The notes: generated from the letters alone by a model not told the origin. A DNA stretch of 64,000 bases from Pseudomonas sp. UYIF39 (GCF_029963765.1 NZ_JALBYU010000032.1:1-64000), one strand, 5' to 3'. Numbered from the stretch's first letter, positions 1 through 8,362 are shown. A program made the numbers and translations.

Positions 1-131
1 GTCTGGCGAGCATTCTCGCCTAAATGGGTGTCCGGAATCATTAGACCACTACATAAAGCCTCTCTGCAACCGCCATCGTATTTCCAGTCGAGCAGATGAT
101 GAGCGTAGGCAATTTTTCTCTTGGTAGACAT
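1..131 (-). CDS. Possible 5' end of a hypothetical gene cut by the window edge
   Basis: A reading frame starts with ATG at 129-131 on the minus strand and stays open for 43 codons to the window edge. The peptide begins MSTKRKIAYAHHLL and I recognise no family. There is no convincing ribosome binding site. Forty-three open codons can occur by chance, so this is a weak call, made only because the frame runs off the window inside the island. Confidence 0.3.
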   Translation of the reverse strand, partial: MSTKRKIAYAHHLLDWKYDGGCREALCSGLMIPDTHLGENARQ

Positions 132-631
132 CAGGTAATCCCATGGAGGTTGATACTAGTCAATTAGCCGTACCGATAAACGAAAATTAAGAAGGAGGGG
201 CACAAGGTTGGTGCTTGGCAAAACAATCTCCGTATGTCCGATAAGTCTGACTGACCAACGCTTCAGTGCAGCGGCTGCATACTAAGAAACTTCTAGTGAG
301 CGACCCCTAGCCCATCTGGTTAGCTACTTATATGGCTTACCGATGGAGAAACCTTGCACGTTAGCGATGAGTTTATTGATGCTCCTTATGCGGTTCTGCA
401 TGGTTAACATCAAGGTCACGGGTGGTGCAGCACCACTCCACCCTAGAATAGAAGTGTTATCTTGCCTCACGGCTAACATGTGATCATTGGGGGAGGGGCA
501 GAAAAGCCCCACAAGCTTTTGATTTTAACTGTGTGATGTAATGTGACGTGCCGTCACGTGATAATAGTCTCTACAGTGCTCAGCACAGGTGGTACTGCTT
601 ATAATCGTGGAAAAAATCTCTTAAAGAATCT
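132..631. other. Island intergenic region without a recognisable gene
   Basis: About 500 bases with no frame I believe. A 62-codon minus-strand frame (324-512) resembles nothing and lacks a ribosome binding site. The clearest structure is an inverted repeat at 543-557 (GTGACG, 3-nt spacer, CGTCAC) followed by GATAAT, which could be an operator or promoter element. No function can be assigned. Confidence 0.4.
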
Positions 632-2137
632 TTAAGAAGAAATTTCCGACTGGTCTGTTTGCTGCAGCTGTCGATGCGGACTGAGCCAGCTACTTACCGT
701 TCTTGTTGTCTTCCCGATCTCTTTGGCGATGTTCTCAATGCTGTACTTCTGATCCCATAGGCTGATGGCCTTCTGTTTTAGACTCTCCCTCTTTATTTTT
801 GATGCTGACTCTGGTGCTACGTAATCTTCAGAGAGAGCTTCGTTAATTTCGCAATTACCTATCTTTACTGCGAGAAAGTTTGCTATATCAAGGTCTTGCA
901 CAAATAGCAAGATATTGGATAGGCTTGTTCTCGATCTCAGAGCAGTTCTGCAAACAGATTGAAGGGTTGACTCGTAGAACCGTTCATACTTCACGGCATC
1001 CCTGATTTCATTGGAGGTTACTGTGTTCTCGATAGATAGTAGTTCTGCGAGTGTATTCAAGCTCCTGCTTTCTATTGGGGTTATGTTTCCGTGCTGTAGA
1101 CAAATTGCAATATTATATTCGGAGTACTCGTTGATGCCTCTGTTATCGATGGCGATGAATTTTATATTGCTTTCGTCGTGGCCTTGCGGAACTGGTAGTT
1201 CAGGTTTGCACCACTGATGTGCCACTAGAATCGCCTTCCTGTTTCCGATGATTCTAAATACATCGACTTTCAGCCATGCATCTAGCAAGCAATCTTCTTG
1301 ATAGTCTGGATAAAGTTTACCTGCCTTCATAAGTGCTGCACTCTTTGAGTAAGGCCTGTTCCTGAAGAAAGGGTGAATCTCTACCTTGTTTCCATACCCA
1401 GAAAAATCTATGTTTGCCTCGATGGGGCGAATGCACCAGCCTGCTCCTTTCAGGGTGATTCCAAGAAGCGTTTTCTCTACTTCAGCCCCCATGATCACCG
1501 CTTCCTCTGCTGCGTAGAATGCCGGGATGTAATGTTTGATCCCAATGACTCTGATGGTTCGCTGCAGCTTGTAATCGAGTTCTTCGACTTCAACAACATA
1601 CCTGCGGTCAAGTAATGCCTTGAGTATGCTGCGTGCATCAGATGTAAAAGTTGAATCGTCTCCGTTGGCCAGTCCTTCAATTAGCGTACGGTAATCGTCT
1701 TTCGCACTCACTCTGTTCTTATCGCCTACTTTGGTCACATCGGTGATGCCGCCAAACGCTTTACGGTAGGAGAGGTCGCTAAAGTTGTGTGTTAAACAAT
1801 CCCAGGTTGTCGGGATCTCATCTACGTACAGTCTCCATCCATGCAGGGTCTCAGGGTTGATAAGCCTCAGTGACTCGTGGGTACAGATGAGAATCCTGTT
1901 AGTTCGGTTGAGAAGGCTTTCCTCTAGGCACTGTACAACAGAGCCTTCTACAGTATTGCTATCGATGGCATTGAAATCCATCTTCAGGTCCTGCATTCGG
2001 TTTTGCACTTCTGCTGAAAGAATTTTTGTTGGAAATACAAGTACAGAGCATTGGTCGTCTAGCTTGGTGAGCTGGTTAATTAGCCAAGATGTTTTTCCTG
2101 CTCCTGGCGGTGCAATTAATGCGTGTATAACTTTCAT
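632..2137 (-). CDS. P-loop NTPase / helicase-like island protein with C-terminal HTH
   Basis: A protein of 501 residues. A Walker A motif (PPGAGKT) lies at about residues 10-16 and a Walker B-like DEIP at 106-109. Between them are LVFPTK and ILICTHESL segments, spaced like motifs Ia and II of superfamily-2 helicases. Near the C-terminus (about 462-495) KAISLWDQKYSIENIAKEIG reads as a helix-turn-helix of the transposase/sigma type. I chose the ATG at 2135-2137 because Walker A then follows a short natural N-terminus. A TTG at 2287 would add 50 cysteine-rich residues of unlikely composition, although a GGGA precedes it. The gene lies in the tRNA-Val island. An ATP-dependent nucleic-acid role is inferred; the exact family is unknown to me. 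Confidence 0.6.
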   Translation of the reverse strand: MKVIHALIAPPGAGKTSWLINQLTKLDDQCSVLVFPTKILSAEVQNRMQDLKMDFNAIDSNTVEGSVVQCLEESLLNRTNRILICTHESLRLINPETLHGWRLYVDEIPTTWDCLTHNFSDLSYRKAFGGITDVTKVGDKNRVSAKDDYRTLIEGLANGDDSTFTSDARSILKALLDRRYVVEVEELDYKLQRTIRVIGIKHYIPAFYAAEEAVIMGAEVEKTLLGITLKGAGWCIRPIEANIDFSGYGNKVEIHPFFRNRPYSKSAALMKAGKLYPDYQEDCLLDAWLKVDVFRIIGNRKAILVAHQWCKPELPVPQGHDESNIKFIAIDNRGINEYSEYNIAICLQHGNITPIESRSLNTLAELLSIENTVTSNEIRDAVKYERFYESTLQSVCRTALRSRTSLSNILLFVQDLDIANFLAVKIGNCEINEALSEDYVAPESASKIKRESLKQKAISLWDQKYSIENIAKEIGKTTRTVSSWLSPHRQLQQTDQSEISS

Positions 2138-2365
2138 AAATAGTTCGGATTTAAAGTGATTAACTGATTTCAGGGTGTAGCAATGCACTGCCAGAGCTAT
2201 GAGTCTCTGGTTAAAGGTATGTGAAGTCTCAACAACGCACTGGCAGCTTTTGATGAAGCTTGTCGCTGGGGAATAATCGTAAACCAAGGTTTCCCGATTC
2301 AGCGACCTTTTACAGATAGGGCTGGCGGTTAGCGACCGTTCGCTGAATGTTAGTGTGGGATGATA

Positions 2366-2788
2366 CTAATCATCATTTGAGGTGTTTTCTTTTTCTTGGT
2401 TTAGCTGCTCTTTCCATTTGGTCGTGCAGTATTTACGATAATCTAGTAGGTCTGATAACGTGGGCGTAATATTAGGGTATTGAGTGGAGAATGCTTTAAG
2501 AAGTCTGACGTCGCTATCACCTGCAGTTACCGAAAAATACTCTTCATGTTCATCGTACTCATGTGTTACGCCTCGTATTTCTCCGCTGGCCGTGATCTGC
2601 AGATAATATTCTGGAGGGATAATAAAGTCATCGTAATCCTCATCGGAGGGGGGGATTAGGTTAGTGTCAATTACGAAGGCCCACTCAATTGGGTGGAGCT
2701 CTCCGTGTTCAGGGTTAATGAATGGCTGGTTGTCATAGATGAAATGGTCTTTGTGGTTTGCTGTGGGGAATGGCGTTTTGTTGGTCAT
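2366..2788 (-). CDS. Hypothetical acidic island protein (paralogue of the next gene)
   Basis: A 140-residue acidic protein with no signal peptide or membrane segment. Residues about 63-105 (ending GDSDVRLLKAF) share a pattern with the 3008-3442 gene: hydrophobic-Tyr-Leu, then EIxGxTxE, then HExxxxVxA, then a hydrophobic stretch ending in Phe. That suggests two diverged copies of one fold. It starts at ATG 2786-2788. Upstream at 2804-2842 is a long imperfect hairpin with CTCTCAC/GTGAGAG arms. The function is unknown. Confidence 0.6.
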   Translation of the reverse strand: MTNKTPFPTANHKDHFIYDNQPFINPEHGELHPIEWAFVIDTNLIPPSDEDYDDFIIPPEYYLQITASGEIRGVTHEYDEHEEYFSVTAGDSDVRLLKAFSTQYPNITPTLSDLLDYRKYCTTKWKEQLNQEKENTSNDD

Positions 2789-3007
2789 GAGGCAATACCT
2801 GTCAGTCTCTCACAGTACTTCGTGCTCGTACTTGAAGTGAGAGGGGGGTAATGGATGTTGTTAAAGGGAGTCTTGGACGGCTTATTCAGTATGTGCGTAT
2901 ATAGACTCTAATTAGTCTTGGAGTAGGTTTTTTCTAATTGATTGAAAAGCCTGCCAGGATTAGATAGATAAATCCTTGCTCTTGGTCTTGGCTACGACTC
3001 TGGAAAG

Positions 3008-3442
3008 TTAGGTAAAGTTTCTCAGTTGTTCAATCTTGGCCATATGCTCGCGACGCTTTTTCTTTGGGTAACTTTGCTTGATATCAAAAAGGGCTTTTCG
3101 AGCTTTGTGATATGCCCGATAAGTCTCAAGCTGCCAGTAATGTAGGTTGGAGTCCGGCCAGTTGATCTGGAATTGCACAATGAAATCACATTCGGCTTCG
3201 CTCGCAGCTACGCAGTGCTGTCCCTCATGAATAGAAGGCTCATAGGTAAATCCAGTAATTTCCATTTCGTTTGTCATCAGGAAATACATTTGATGGACCT
3301 TGTAAGGCTCAGCCTCTGTAGCAATTCCACAGTAGGGCGAGAGAAACGCGTTAAGAATTGCTGCCAATTTTTCTGGATCACAATCAGTACGGTTACTGTT
3401 CTCTTGGGATTTAGCAATATTCATGTTGTGTGGAATGGCCAT
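3008..3442 (-). CDS. Hypothetical island protein (paralogue of the previous gene)
   Basis: A 144-residue soluble protein. The central segment (MYFLMTNEMEITGFTYEP, then HEGQHCVAA) aligns by eye with YYLQITASGEIRGVTHEY and HEEYFSVTA of the downstream 140-residue protein. The last 40 residues are lysine- and arginine-rich (YPKKKRREHMAKIEQLRNFT), which would suit nucleic-acid contact. It is transcribed in the same direction as the two island genes downstream, separated by 219 bases that contain a hairpin. No function can be assigned. Confidence 0.6.
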   Translation of the reverse strand: MAIPHNMNIAKSQENSNRTDCDPEKLAAILNAFLSPYCGIATEAEPYKVHQMYFLMTNEMEITGFTYEPSIHEGQHCVAASEAECDFIVQFQINWPDSNLHYWQLETYRAYHKARKALFDIKQSYPKKKRREHMAKIEQLRNFT

Positions 3443-3722
3443 TAAAGTTTTGGGTGGGTTAGTGCGCCGATATCACTAAGAATAGTTATCGTCGCATGCT
3501 AATTTATATGTGCGATGTTTGCCAGTGATGGGTAGGGGGTTGAACTTGTTGTTAAGTGCTATCTGGCTCTCTTGTGACTTCTTTAGATTTGGAGTGGAGA
3601 TTTTTTGCTGTGGCGTCTGAGTTGCCGCTCCAGTTGGATCAAGTTTTATGGCTTAAGGGTTCCCTGTCAATACTTTTTTGAAAAATTATTGTTATGCACG
3701 TTAACTGATAATTCAATGGCTT

Positions 3723-4102
3723 GGTTGGTTGTTTGGTTGCTTGGTTGCTTGGTTGCTTGGTTATTTGGTTGGTTGGTCATTTGGTTGCTCGCTTAATTGA
3801 TTGCGTACCTAAACACCTACCGGAATATTTGTCTGAGCACCTACCTGAATACCTAAACACCTACCGGAATATTTGTCTGAGCACCTACCTGAATACCTAA
3901 ACACCTACCGGAATATTTGTCTGAGCACCTACCTGAATACCTGAACACCTACCGGAATATTTGTCTGAGCACCTACCTGAATACCCGAACACCTGAGTGG
4001 GTGACCAAGTGAATGGGTAAATGGGTAAGTACCCAGATGTATAGATAAGTAATCGCTCACTCACGTAAGCACGCAAATGCGTAAGTGTATATACAAGCAT
4101 CC
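3723..4102. repeat. Tract of degenerate tetranucleotide (RNNY) periodicity
   Basis: From GGTT at 3723 the sequence can be cut into successive four-base words without losing phase for about 380 bases: GGTT GTTT GGTT GCTT, then ACCT AAAC, then GAGT GGGT GACC AAGT, then AGAT GTAT AGAT AAGT. Nearly every word begins with a purine and ends with a pyrimidine; ACCG in the 44-bp unit is the main exception. Words differ along the tract, so it is not a simple microsatellite. It lies between the small island gene 3008-3442 and the integrase remnant, and no plausible protein spans it. Confidence 0.8.
3807..3993. repeat. 44-bp direct tandem repeat, 4.25 copies
   Basis: Copies start at 3807, 3851, 3895 and 3939 with a partial fifth at 3983. 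Each unit is eleven four-base words beginning ACCT AAAC ACCT ACCG and ending ACCT ACCT GAAT. The first three copies are identical; the fourth has GAAC for AAAC, and the fifth begins ACCC GAAC. The 44-bp period is a multiple of four, so the array keeps the phase of the surrounding tract. Confidence 0.9.
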
Positions 4103-4136
4103 GCCTTCCATGCTGCGGCTGTTGGATGTATTGAGG

Positions 4137-4655
4137 TCAGGCTGGGTCGTGGATGCTGATGTGACGAAGGGCGTCCGCCATTGCCTTCAGTGGGCTGCGG
4201 CTACCATAAATACTGAACGTCACCGCTCCGTCCTCGTGTCCCGCGATTTGCTTGATGAGCGAGTCCTGCACACCAGCATCCCGCAGGTCATCAATGAGCG
4301 TGTGTCGGAAGCTGTGAAACGTCTTCCTTGGGTCAGTGATACCAAGCTTCGTCTTATACCGACCGAACCACTTCGACGGTGCGTGCCCCAGCTTCACTCG
4401 AACCGCTTCCAGCTCAGGGAACAGGCGATCCGCTCCGGTGGTCCTTACTGACTCAACGTACTGCAACAGGCCTAGGTCGATCAGGGCAGGGTGCAAGGCG
4501 AGAATGCGTCGGCTGCTGGAGTTCTTCAGGTTCTGGCCTTCCCGGCTGTCATCGATACGGATGCACTGGATGCCCTGATGTTCGATGAAGTCCTCCACCC
4601 GCAGTTGGTAGAGCTCTTCCAGCCGTGCTCCAGTAGCTCGCCCCAGGTGCGGCAG
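4137..4655 (-). pseudogene. Tyrosine integrase, N-terminally truncated remnant
   Basis: The frame is open for 172 codons but begins without a start codon directly after an in-frame TAG at 4656-4658. It carries the whole catalytic core of a tyrosine recombinase: GARLEEL (first catalytic Arg, just upstream of the first ATG), HSFRHT (His-x-x-Arg), GHEDG, and the tyrosine in FSIYG. The core-binding N-terminal domain is missing, so it is unlikely to act. The break lies about 60 bases from the start of the IS1182 terminal sequences, so the insertion or a linked deletion may have removed the rest. It is distinct from the complete integrase at 6612-7568, whose core motifs differ. Confidence 0.75.
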
Positions 4656-4716
4656 CTAACAACACGAAAGGCTTTCAAACAATTTTTAACACAGCCAACC
4701 TGGCTGCCCGTCTGCG

Positions 4717-4856
4717 AAATTGCACTTCAATTGACCACCCGTATGCATTCGACTTAGACAGTCATTTGCATTCGTGCTGACCACTGATTGCACCGGATTT
4801 GCTAGGCACACTTTGTGACCATGATCGGCAGAGAACGGCCCAGAGTGTGTAAAAAC
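4717..4856. repeat. Left terminal inverted repeat region of the IS1182 element
   Basis: The motif TGCATTCG occurs twice (about 4744 and 4768), each followed by a CTGACCA- or CTTAGACA-like stretch and CATT/GATT. The same motif occurs once in inverted orientation in the right end. A set of repeated sub-terminal motifs suggests several transposase-binding sites. The outer boundary is uncertain. Confidence 0.5.
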
Positions 4857-4996
4857 ACTTTTCGTATGTTGGATGCCTAAGCCCGCGCCCTTGGGCGAAG
4901 CGATTTCCCGAACATTTGCCAAGATCAGCGCCGATAGCGCGTCATAGCGTGTATGAAGCGCTTTGGCACCTCTTGGAGCAGTAAAAGCTGAGGCTT

Positions 4997-6427
4997 TTAC
5001 GCCGCCATCGCCTTCAGCAAGCCTTCTGTACCGATGATTTTCATAACCCGCTTCAAGTTATAGGCGAGCACATTCAAGCTCATTTCCGCACTCACCCCGT
5101 TCAGTTTTCGAGTCAGGAAGTGCGTTGCCCCCATCCATTGCTTGAGCGTCCCGAAGGGATGCTCAACAGTCCGTTTTCGAACCTTCATCATCTCTGGTGC
5201 TTGGTTCAACCGACGCTGCATTTCCTCCAGCACAGCTTCATGCTCCCAACGCCTTACTCGACGATTTGTGCTTGGCGTGCACTGGGTTTTCAACGTGCAA
5301 CTCTGGTACTTTGAACTCCAGTAGCAGTGCATATTCATGCCTTTCTCAATACTGGAGAATCGCCAGATCAGTGCCTCTCCTGCCGGGCAGATGTATTCGT
5401 TATTTATCGCGTCATACACGAAGGCATCTTTGTTGAATCGGCCATCAGCTTTGGCGCTTGAAGTCATCGGCTTCGGCACGTAGGCGGTGATGTTTGCGTC
5501 GTGACAGGCCAGGATTTCTTCGCCTTTGAAGTAGCCTCGGTCGGCAACTACCGACAACGTTTCTACGCCGATGGCTTCACGAGCCTGCTTCGCCATTGAA
5601 CTGAGTTGGTCACGGTCAGAACCTTTTTTGGTGACCTCGTGAGCAACGATTAAATGGTGCTGCGTATCGACAGCCGTCTGCACGTTGTAGCCAACGATCC
5701 CGCTGCCGCGCGTCATCATCGAACGGGCATCCGGGTCGGTCAGCGAAACCTGTTTATCTGGGGATTCGTTGAGCTGAGACTCAATCCCCTGAAGCTCTTT
5801 CATCTGTGTTTTGAGCTTGGCGATTTTATCTTCCAAGCTCGCCGTGTCTGGCTTGGAGGCGCTAGGGATCAGGCGATCAGCCGCATCGAGCGAGGCCAAA
5901 TAACGGCTGATGCTCGCCTCGATTTCTTCCATGCGCCGCTTCAGTTTGGCGCTGGTGAAGTTCCGGTCGCGGTTGTTCACCGCTTTGAATTTACTGCCGT
6001 CGATGGCAACCATGTTTTCGCTAAACAACCCCAACTGCTGGCAGAGCACAACGAACTGGCGGCAGACACCGCGAATGGCTTTGCTGTTGTCTTTTCGGAA
6101 GTTGGCGATGGTCTTGAAGTCCGGAGCCAAACGCCCCGTTAGCCACATCAACTCGACGTTGCGCTCGGTCTCACGCTCAAGCCGGCGGCTGGACTGAATC
6201 CGATTGAGGTAGCCGTAGATATATATCTTCAGCAACACCCCTGGGTGGTAGGCCGGACGACCAGTTGCGGCAGGAGCGACACCCTCAAAACCAAGTGCGC
6301 CCAAGTCGAGTTCATCGACGAAAACATCGACCACGCGCACTGGATTTTCCTCGGCTACGTAATCGTCCAGACACTCCGGCAGCAAGGTGACTTGCGTCCG
6401 AGCCTCACCTTCAATAAATCGCTTCAT
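4997..6427 (-). CDS. IS1182-family transposase
   Basis: A DDE transposase of 476 residues. The N-terminus MKRFIEGEARTQVTLLPE and the DxFVDELDL segment are typical of the family. Catalytic candidates are the Asp in MVAIDGSKF, the Asp in VVADRGYF and the Glu in RTVEHPFGTLKQWMG. I chose the ATG at 6425-6427 because AGGGGCG stands just before it and family members begin there; a start 14 codons upstream is less likely. The frame is intact, so the element may still be active. A decayed relative of the N-terminus is present at 37431-37608. Confidence 0.9.
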   Translation of the reverse strand: MKRFIEGEARTQVTLLPECLDDYVAEENPVRVVDVFVDELDLGALGFEGVAPAATGRPAYHPGVLLKIYIYGYLNRIQSSRRLERETERNVELMWLTGRLAPDFKTIANFRKDNSKAIRGVCRQFVVLCQQLGLFSENMVAIDGSKFKAVNNRDRNFTSAKLKRRMEEIEASISRYLASLDAADRLIPSASKPDTASLEDKIAKLKTQMKELQGIESQLNESPDKQVSLTDPDARSMMTRGSGIVGYNVQTAVDTQHHLIVAHEVTKKGSDRDQLSSMAKQAREAIGVETLSVVADRGYFKGEEILACHDANITAYVPKPMTSSAKADGRFNKDAFVYDAINNEYICPAGEALIWRFSSIEKGMNMHCYWSSKYQSCTLKTQCTPSTNRRVRRWEHEAVLEEMQRRLNQAPEMMKVRKRTVEHPFGTLKQWMGATHFLTRKLNGVSAEMSLNVLAYNLKRVMKIIGTEGLLKAMAA

Positions 6428-6480
6428 GATCGCCCCTGCTACGATCTCGACGATCAGAAGGTTAGACAATCACTGGCGTT

Positions 6481-6600
6481 TTCACACAGCCTGGGTCGTT
6501 TTCTGCCGGTCTCAGCCCGCAGCTTGATGGTCAAATCCGTTGGAAATGATTGGTCAGGTCGAATGCAAAATGGGTGGGTAAGTCTCTGCAATTACCCACC
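6481..6600. repeat. Right terminal inverted repeat region of the IS1182 element, with hairpin
   Basis: This is the complement of the left end: TTTTCACACAGCCTGGGTCG, CTGCCGGTCT, CAAATCC, TGGTCAGGTCGAATGCA. At 6574-6600 GGTGGGTAA and TTACCCACC form a perfect 9-bp stem over a 9-nt loop, 12 bases past the stop codon of the adjacent integrase. That hairpin could terminate integrase transcription or be part of the IS end. Confidence 0.5.
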
Positions 6601-6611
6601 GTCCGAATCGA

Positions 6612-7568
6612 TCAGTCGATTAGGTGCAAAACGTCCCTAACGTTGAGGTGGGAGTATCGCGCTACGGATCGTGTATCCCGGTGGCCCGACACGATCATTA
6701 TCTGGGCGTTGTTGAACCCCTTTTTGGCGACGTTCGTTATTCTGGTGTGCCTGAGCTGGTGTAGTCGAACACTACTGTCCAAGCCTGCCTTGACTCGTGC
6801 CAATCGCACTGCCTGAGAAACTGCATGTGGGGTGACCGGGAAGATCAGGTTGTTCGGGTGAGGTTCTACTGTGGCGCACACTTGAGCGATTTGGAGAATT
6901 TCCACTGCACGGTGGGTGAGGGGAACTGATCGTGTGCCGTTCTTCCCATCAATTACATCGGCAATCCGCTCTTTGAGGTGCAGGCAGTCTTTGGTCAGCT
7001 TTAGGATCTCAGAGCGGCGCATGGCAGTCTCATATGCCAATTCGACAATGGGTTTCATGATGGGTGACAGCTTTGCCAGTAACCGCTCAAGCTCGCTTGC
7101 ACTAATCACCTTGTCTGAAGACCGACCAGGCTTTGGGAGTGCGATATCACTGACAGGGTTGTGTATGTCGATCAGGAGCCCGCGTTTGGCAAACCTGTAG
7201 AAGCGGGACATGAATGCGAGCTGCGTCCTGCACGTGGACGGCTTCACCTTTTTCAATCGCATGATCTTGAAGTCATTGATCATCTGCGGGGTGATTTCGT
7301 GGATGGGCTGAGTGAAGTGCCTGCCTAGATGTTCCACGATCTTCAGGGCGTGGTCGTAGCTGCCCTTACCCTTTAGCATCGTCTCGCAGTAGGTCATGCC
7401 CAACGTATATATAGTGTGATGCTTGCGATCCACCGTCACGGCTTCAATCTGTTTCGCCCATGTCTCTGCTTCGGACTTCGTGCTGAAGGTTTTCGACTGG
7501 GGAGATTTACCCTTAACCCGTATCTGAGCGTTCCAGTTGCCGGACGGGAGTAAGCGGAAATTAGCCAT
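6612..7568 (-). CDS. Tyrosine-type site-specific integrase (island integrase)
   Basis: A 318-residue integrase, full length for the family. An Arm-type N-terminal domain (about 1-60) is followed by a SAM-like core-binding domain and the catalytic domain, with Arg in YETAMRRSEIL, HQLRHT, SGHRDT and the nucleophilic Tyr in VARYSHL. GAGG stands 9 bases before the ATG at 7566-7568. The start lies 78 bases from the tRNA-Val(GAC) 3' fragment at 7646-7690, the usual arrangement when an integrase gene abuts its own attachment site. It is therefore the likely agent of integration for this island. Confidence 0.9.
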   Translation of the reverse strand: MANFRLLPSGNWNAQIRVKGKSPQSKTFSTKSEAETWAKQIEAVTVDRKHHTIYTLGMTYCETMLKGKGSYDHALKIVEHLGRHFTQPIHEITPQMINDFKIMRLKKVKPSTCRTQLAFMSRFYRFAKRGLLIDIHNPVSDIALPKPGRSSDKVISASELERLLAKLSPIMKPIVELAYETAMRRSEILKLTKDCLHLKERIADVIDGKNGTRSVPLTHRAVEILQIAQVCATVEPHPNNLIFPVTPHAVSQAVRLARVKAGLDSSVRLHQLRHTRITNVAKKGFNNAQIMIVSGHRDTRSVARYSHLNVRDVLHLID

Positions 7569-7645
7569 TTTTAACGCCTCATGATGTGAATGGGCGTTCT
7601 GTGAAATCCAAGAGCAGCAGGGCTTGCAGCTTGCTCAAGCAGACA

Positions 7646-7690
7646 TTGACATGGTGGGGGTCGTTGGTTCGAGTCCAATCGCGCCTACCA
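7646..7690 (+). other. Island attachment site: 3' half of tRNA-Val(GAC)
   Basis: The 45 bases TTGACATGGTGG...CGCGCCTACCA equal the anticodon loop to CCA end of a tRNA-Val with anticodon GAC. They include a normal T-arm (GTTGG, TTCGAGT loop, CCAAT) and an acceptor 3' strand CGCGCCT plus ACCA. The bases upstream (GCAGACA) do not give an anticodon 5' strand, so the gene is only a half copy. Tyrosine integrases leave such a duplicated tRNA 3' end at one island boundary. The intact tRNA-Val is expected at the other end, left of this window. Confidence 0.8.
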
Positions 7691-7721
7691 AACAAAATCC
7701 GCTCTGCTGGGCGGTCTAGAA

Positions 7722-7750
7722 GGGCTCACCGAAAGGTGGGCCTTTTTTTG
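7722..7750 (+). terminator. Rho-independent terminator after the tRNA-Val end
   Basis: GGGCTCACC, loop GAAA, GGTGGGCC, then seven T. This is the terminator of the original tRNA-Val transcript, which marks the start of chromosomal sequence. Confidence 0.85.
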
Positions 7751-8033
7751 TTGCCTGCGATTTGCAAAACTTTTGCAAAACCCCCACTCAAAAAGCCAGT
7801 TCGGCACCCACCTCCAGATACTCGACCTTCTTTTCGTCGTGCCTTCACTTTGCCGGTGGTCCGCTTGATGACGTGATAGGCGTTCTAGCCGAAGCGAGCC
7901 GCGCTTACTAGTGCCTCCTTGCCGATCAGCACGTTGTTAATTCAGGCTTTGGATTTGGCTTGCTGTATCTGATCAGTGAATCATTAAGCTGCCTTACGGT
8001 CATACCGCTGACCTTTGCATTTAGGACGTTCAA
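7751..8033. other. Gap with gene debris, no intact gene
   Basis: On the minus strand a frame reading NNVLIGKEALVSAARFG, stop, NAYHVIKRTTGKVKARRKE can be followed from about 7945 to 7840. A shifted frame then ends VEYLEVGAELAF and stop. This looks like a decayed coding segment; I cannot name the family. Confidence 0.35.
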
Positions 8034-8282
8034 ATGAAGCGTGCAGTAATAATGTTCATGGCCATTTCAGGCTCTCTCCTGTTGGGAGGCTGTGGGCCTC
8101 ACTGGGACGACGGAGAAAGGTACGGTCGAGATCGTGATCGAGGTCATGATTACCGTCGTGGATACGACCGAGGTTATGACGATGATCGAAGGGATGACCG
8201 CAGATATGATCGTCGTGACAATGATCAGGGGTATGAACGCAATCACGGCCGTGATCGTGATCGTGACGATAGAGGCGACTGA
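8034..8282 (+). CDS. Small lipoprotein rich in Arg, Asp and Gly
   Basis: An 82-residue protein with a lipoprotein signal: MKRAVIMFMAISGSLLLGGC, Cys at residue 20. The mature part is almost only Arg, Asp, Tyr and Gly in RDRD, RRGYDRGYDDD and DRRYDRRDND blocks, so it is probably disordered and highly charged with alternating sign. AGGAC precedes the ATG. Short RD-rich lipoproteins of this sort occur in Pseudomonas, but their role is not known to me. An outer-membrane or periplasmic location follows from the lipobox. Confidence 0.75.
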   Translation: MKRAVIMFMAISGSLLLGGCGPHWDDGERYGRDRDRGHDYRRGYDRGYDDDRRDDRRYDRRDNDQGYERNHGRDRDRDDRGD

Positions 8283-8362
8283 ATGCGCTTGTCTTCAGCG
8301 GCGCGGGTTGCCAGTGATTCAGGCGTAAGATAGCGGTGCTACCTCATCAAAAGGAGCCGCAT

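Larger units (their letters stand above)
4717..6600. mobile_element. IS1182-family insertion sequence
   Basis: One complete transposase gene is flanked by sequences that match each other in inverted orientation. The inner part is clear: 4825-4856 (CGGCAGAGAACGGCCCAG, then TGTGTAAAAAC) against the complement of 6479-6509 (CGGCAGAAAACGACCCAG, then TGTGTGAAAAC). Weaker matching continues outward through GGATTTG, TGCATTCG and CCACCC motifs for roughly another 100 bases on each side. The exact outer ends and any target duplication cannot be fixed by eye, so the coordinates are approximate. Confidence 0.7.

Noticed and set aside
324..512. 62-codon minus-strand frame
   Set aside because: No ribosome site, no family resemblance, isolated.
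3605..4100. Short frames through the GGTT-rich and 44-bp repeats
   Set aside because: They are products of low-complexity DNA; period four does not support a coding frame.
4686..4922. 78-codon minus-strand frame
   Set aside because: It lies across the repeated terminal sequences of the IS1182 element and matches no protein I know.
8092..8328. Overlapping plus-strand frame in the Arg/Asp-rich lipoprotein gene
   Set aside because: A frame-shifted reading of repeated GAT/CGT codons; the lipobox frame is the real one.
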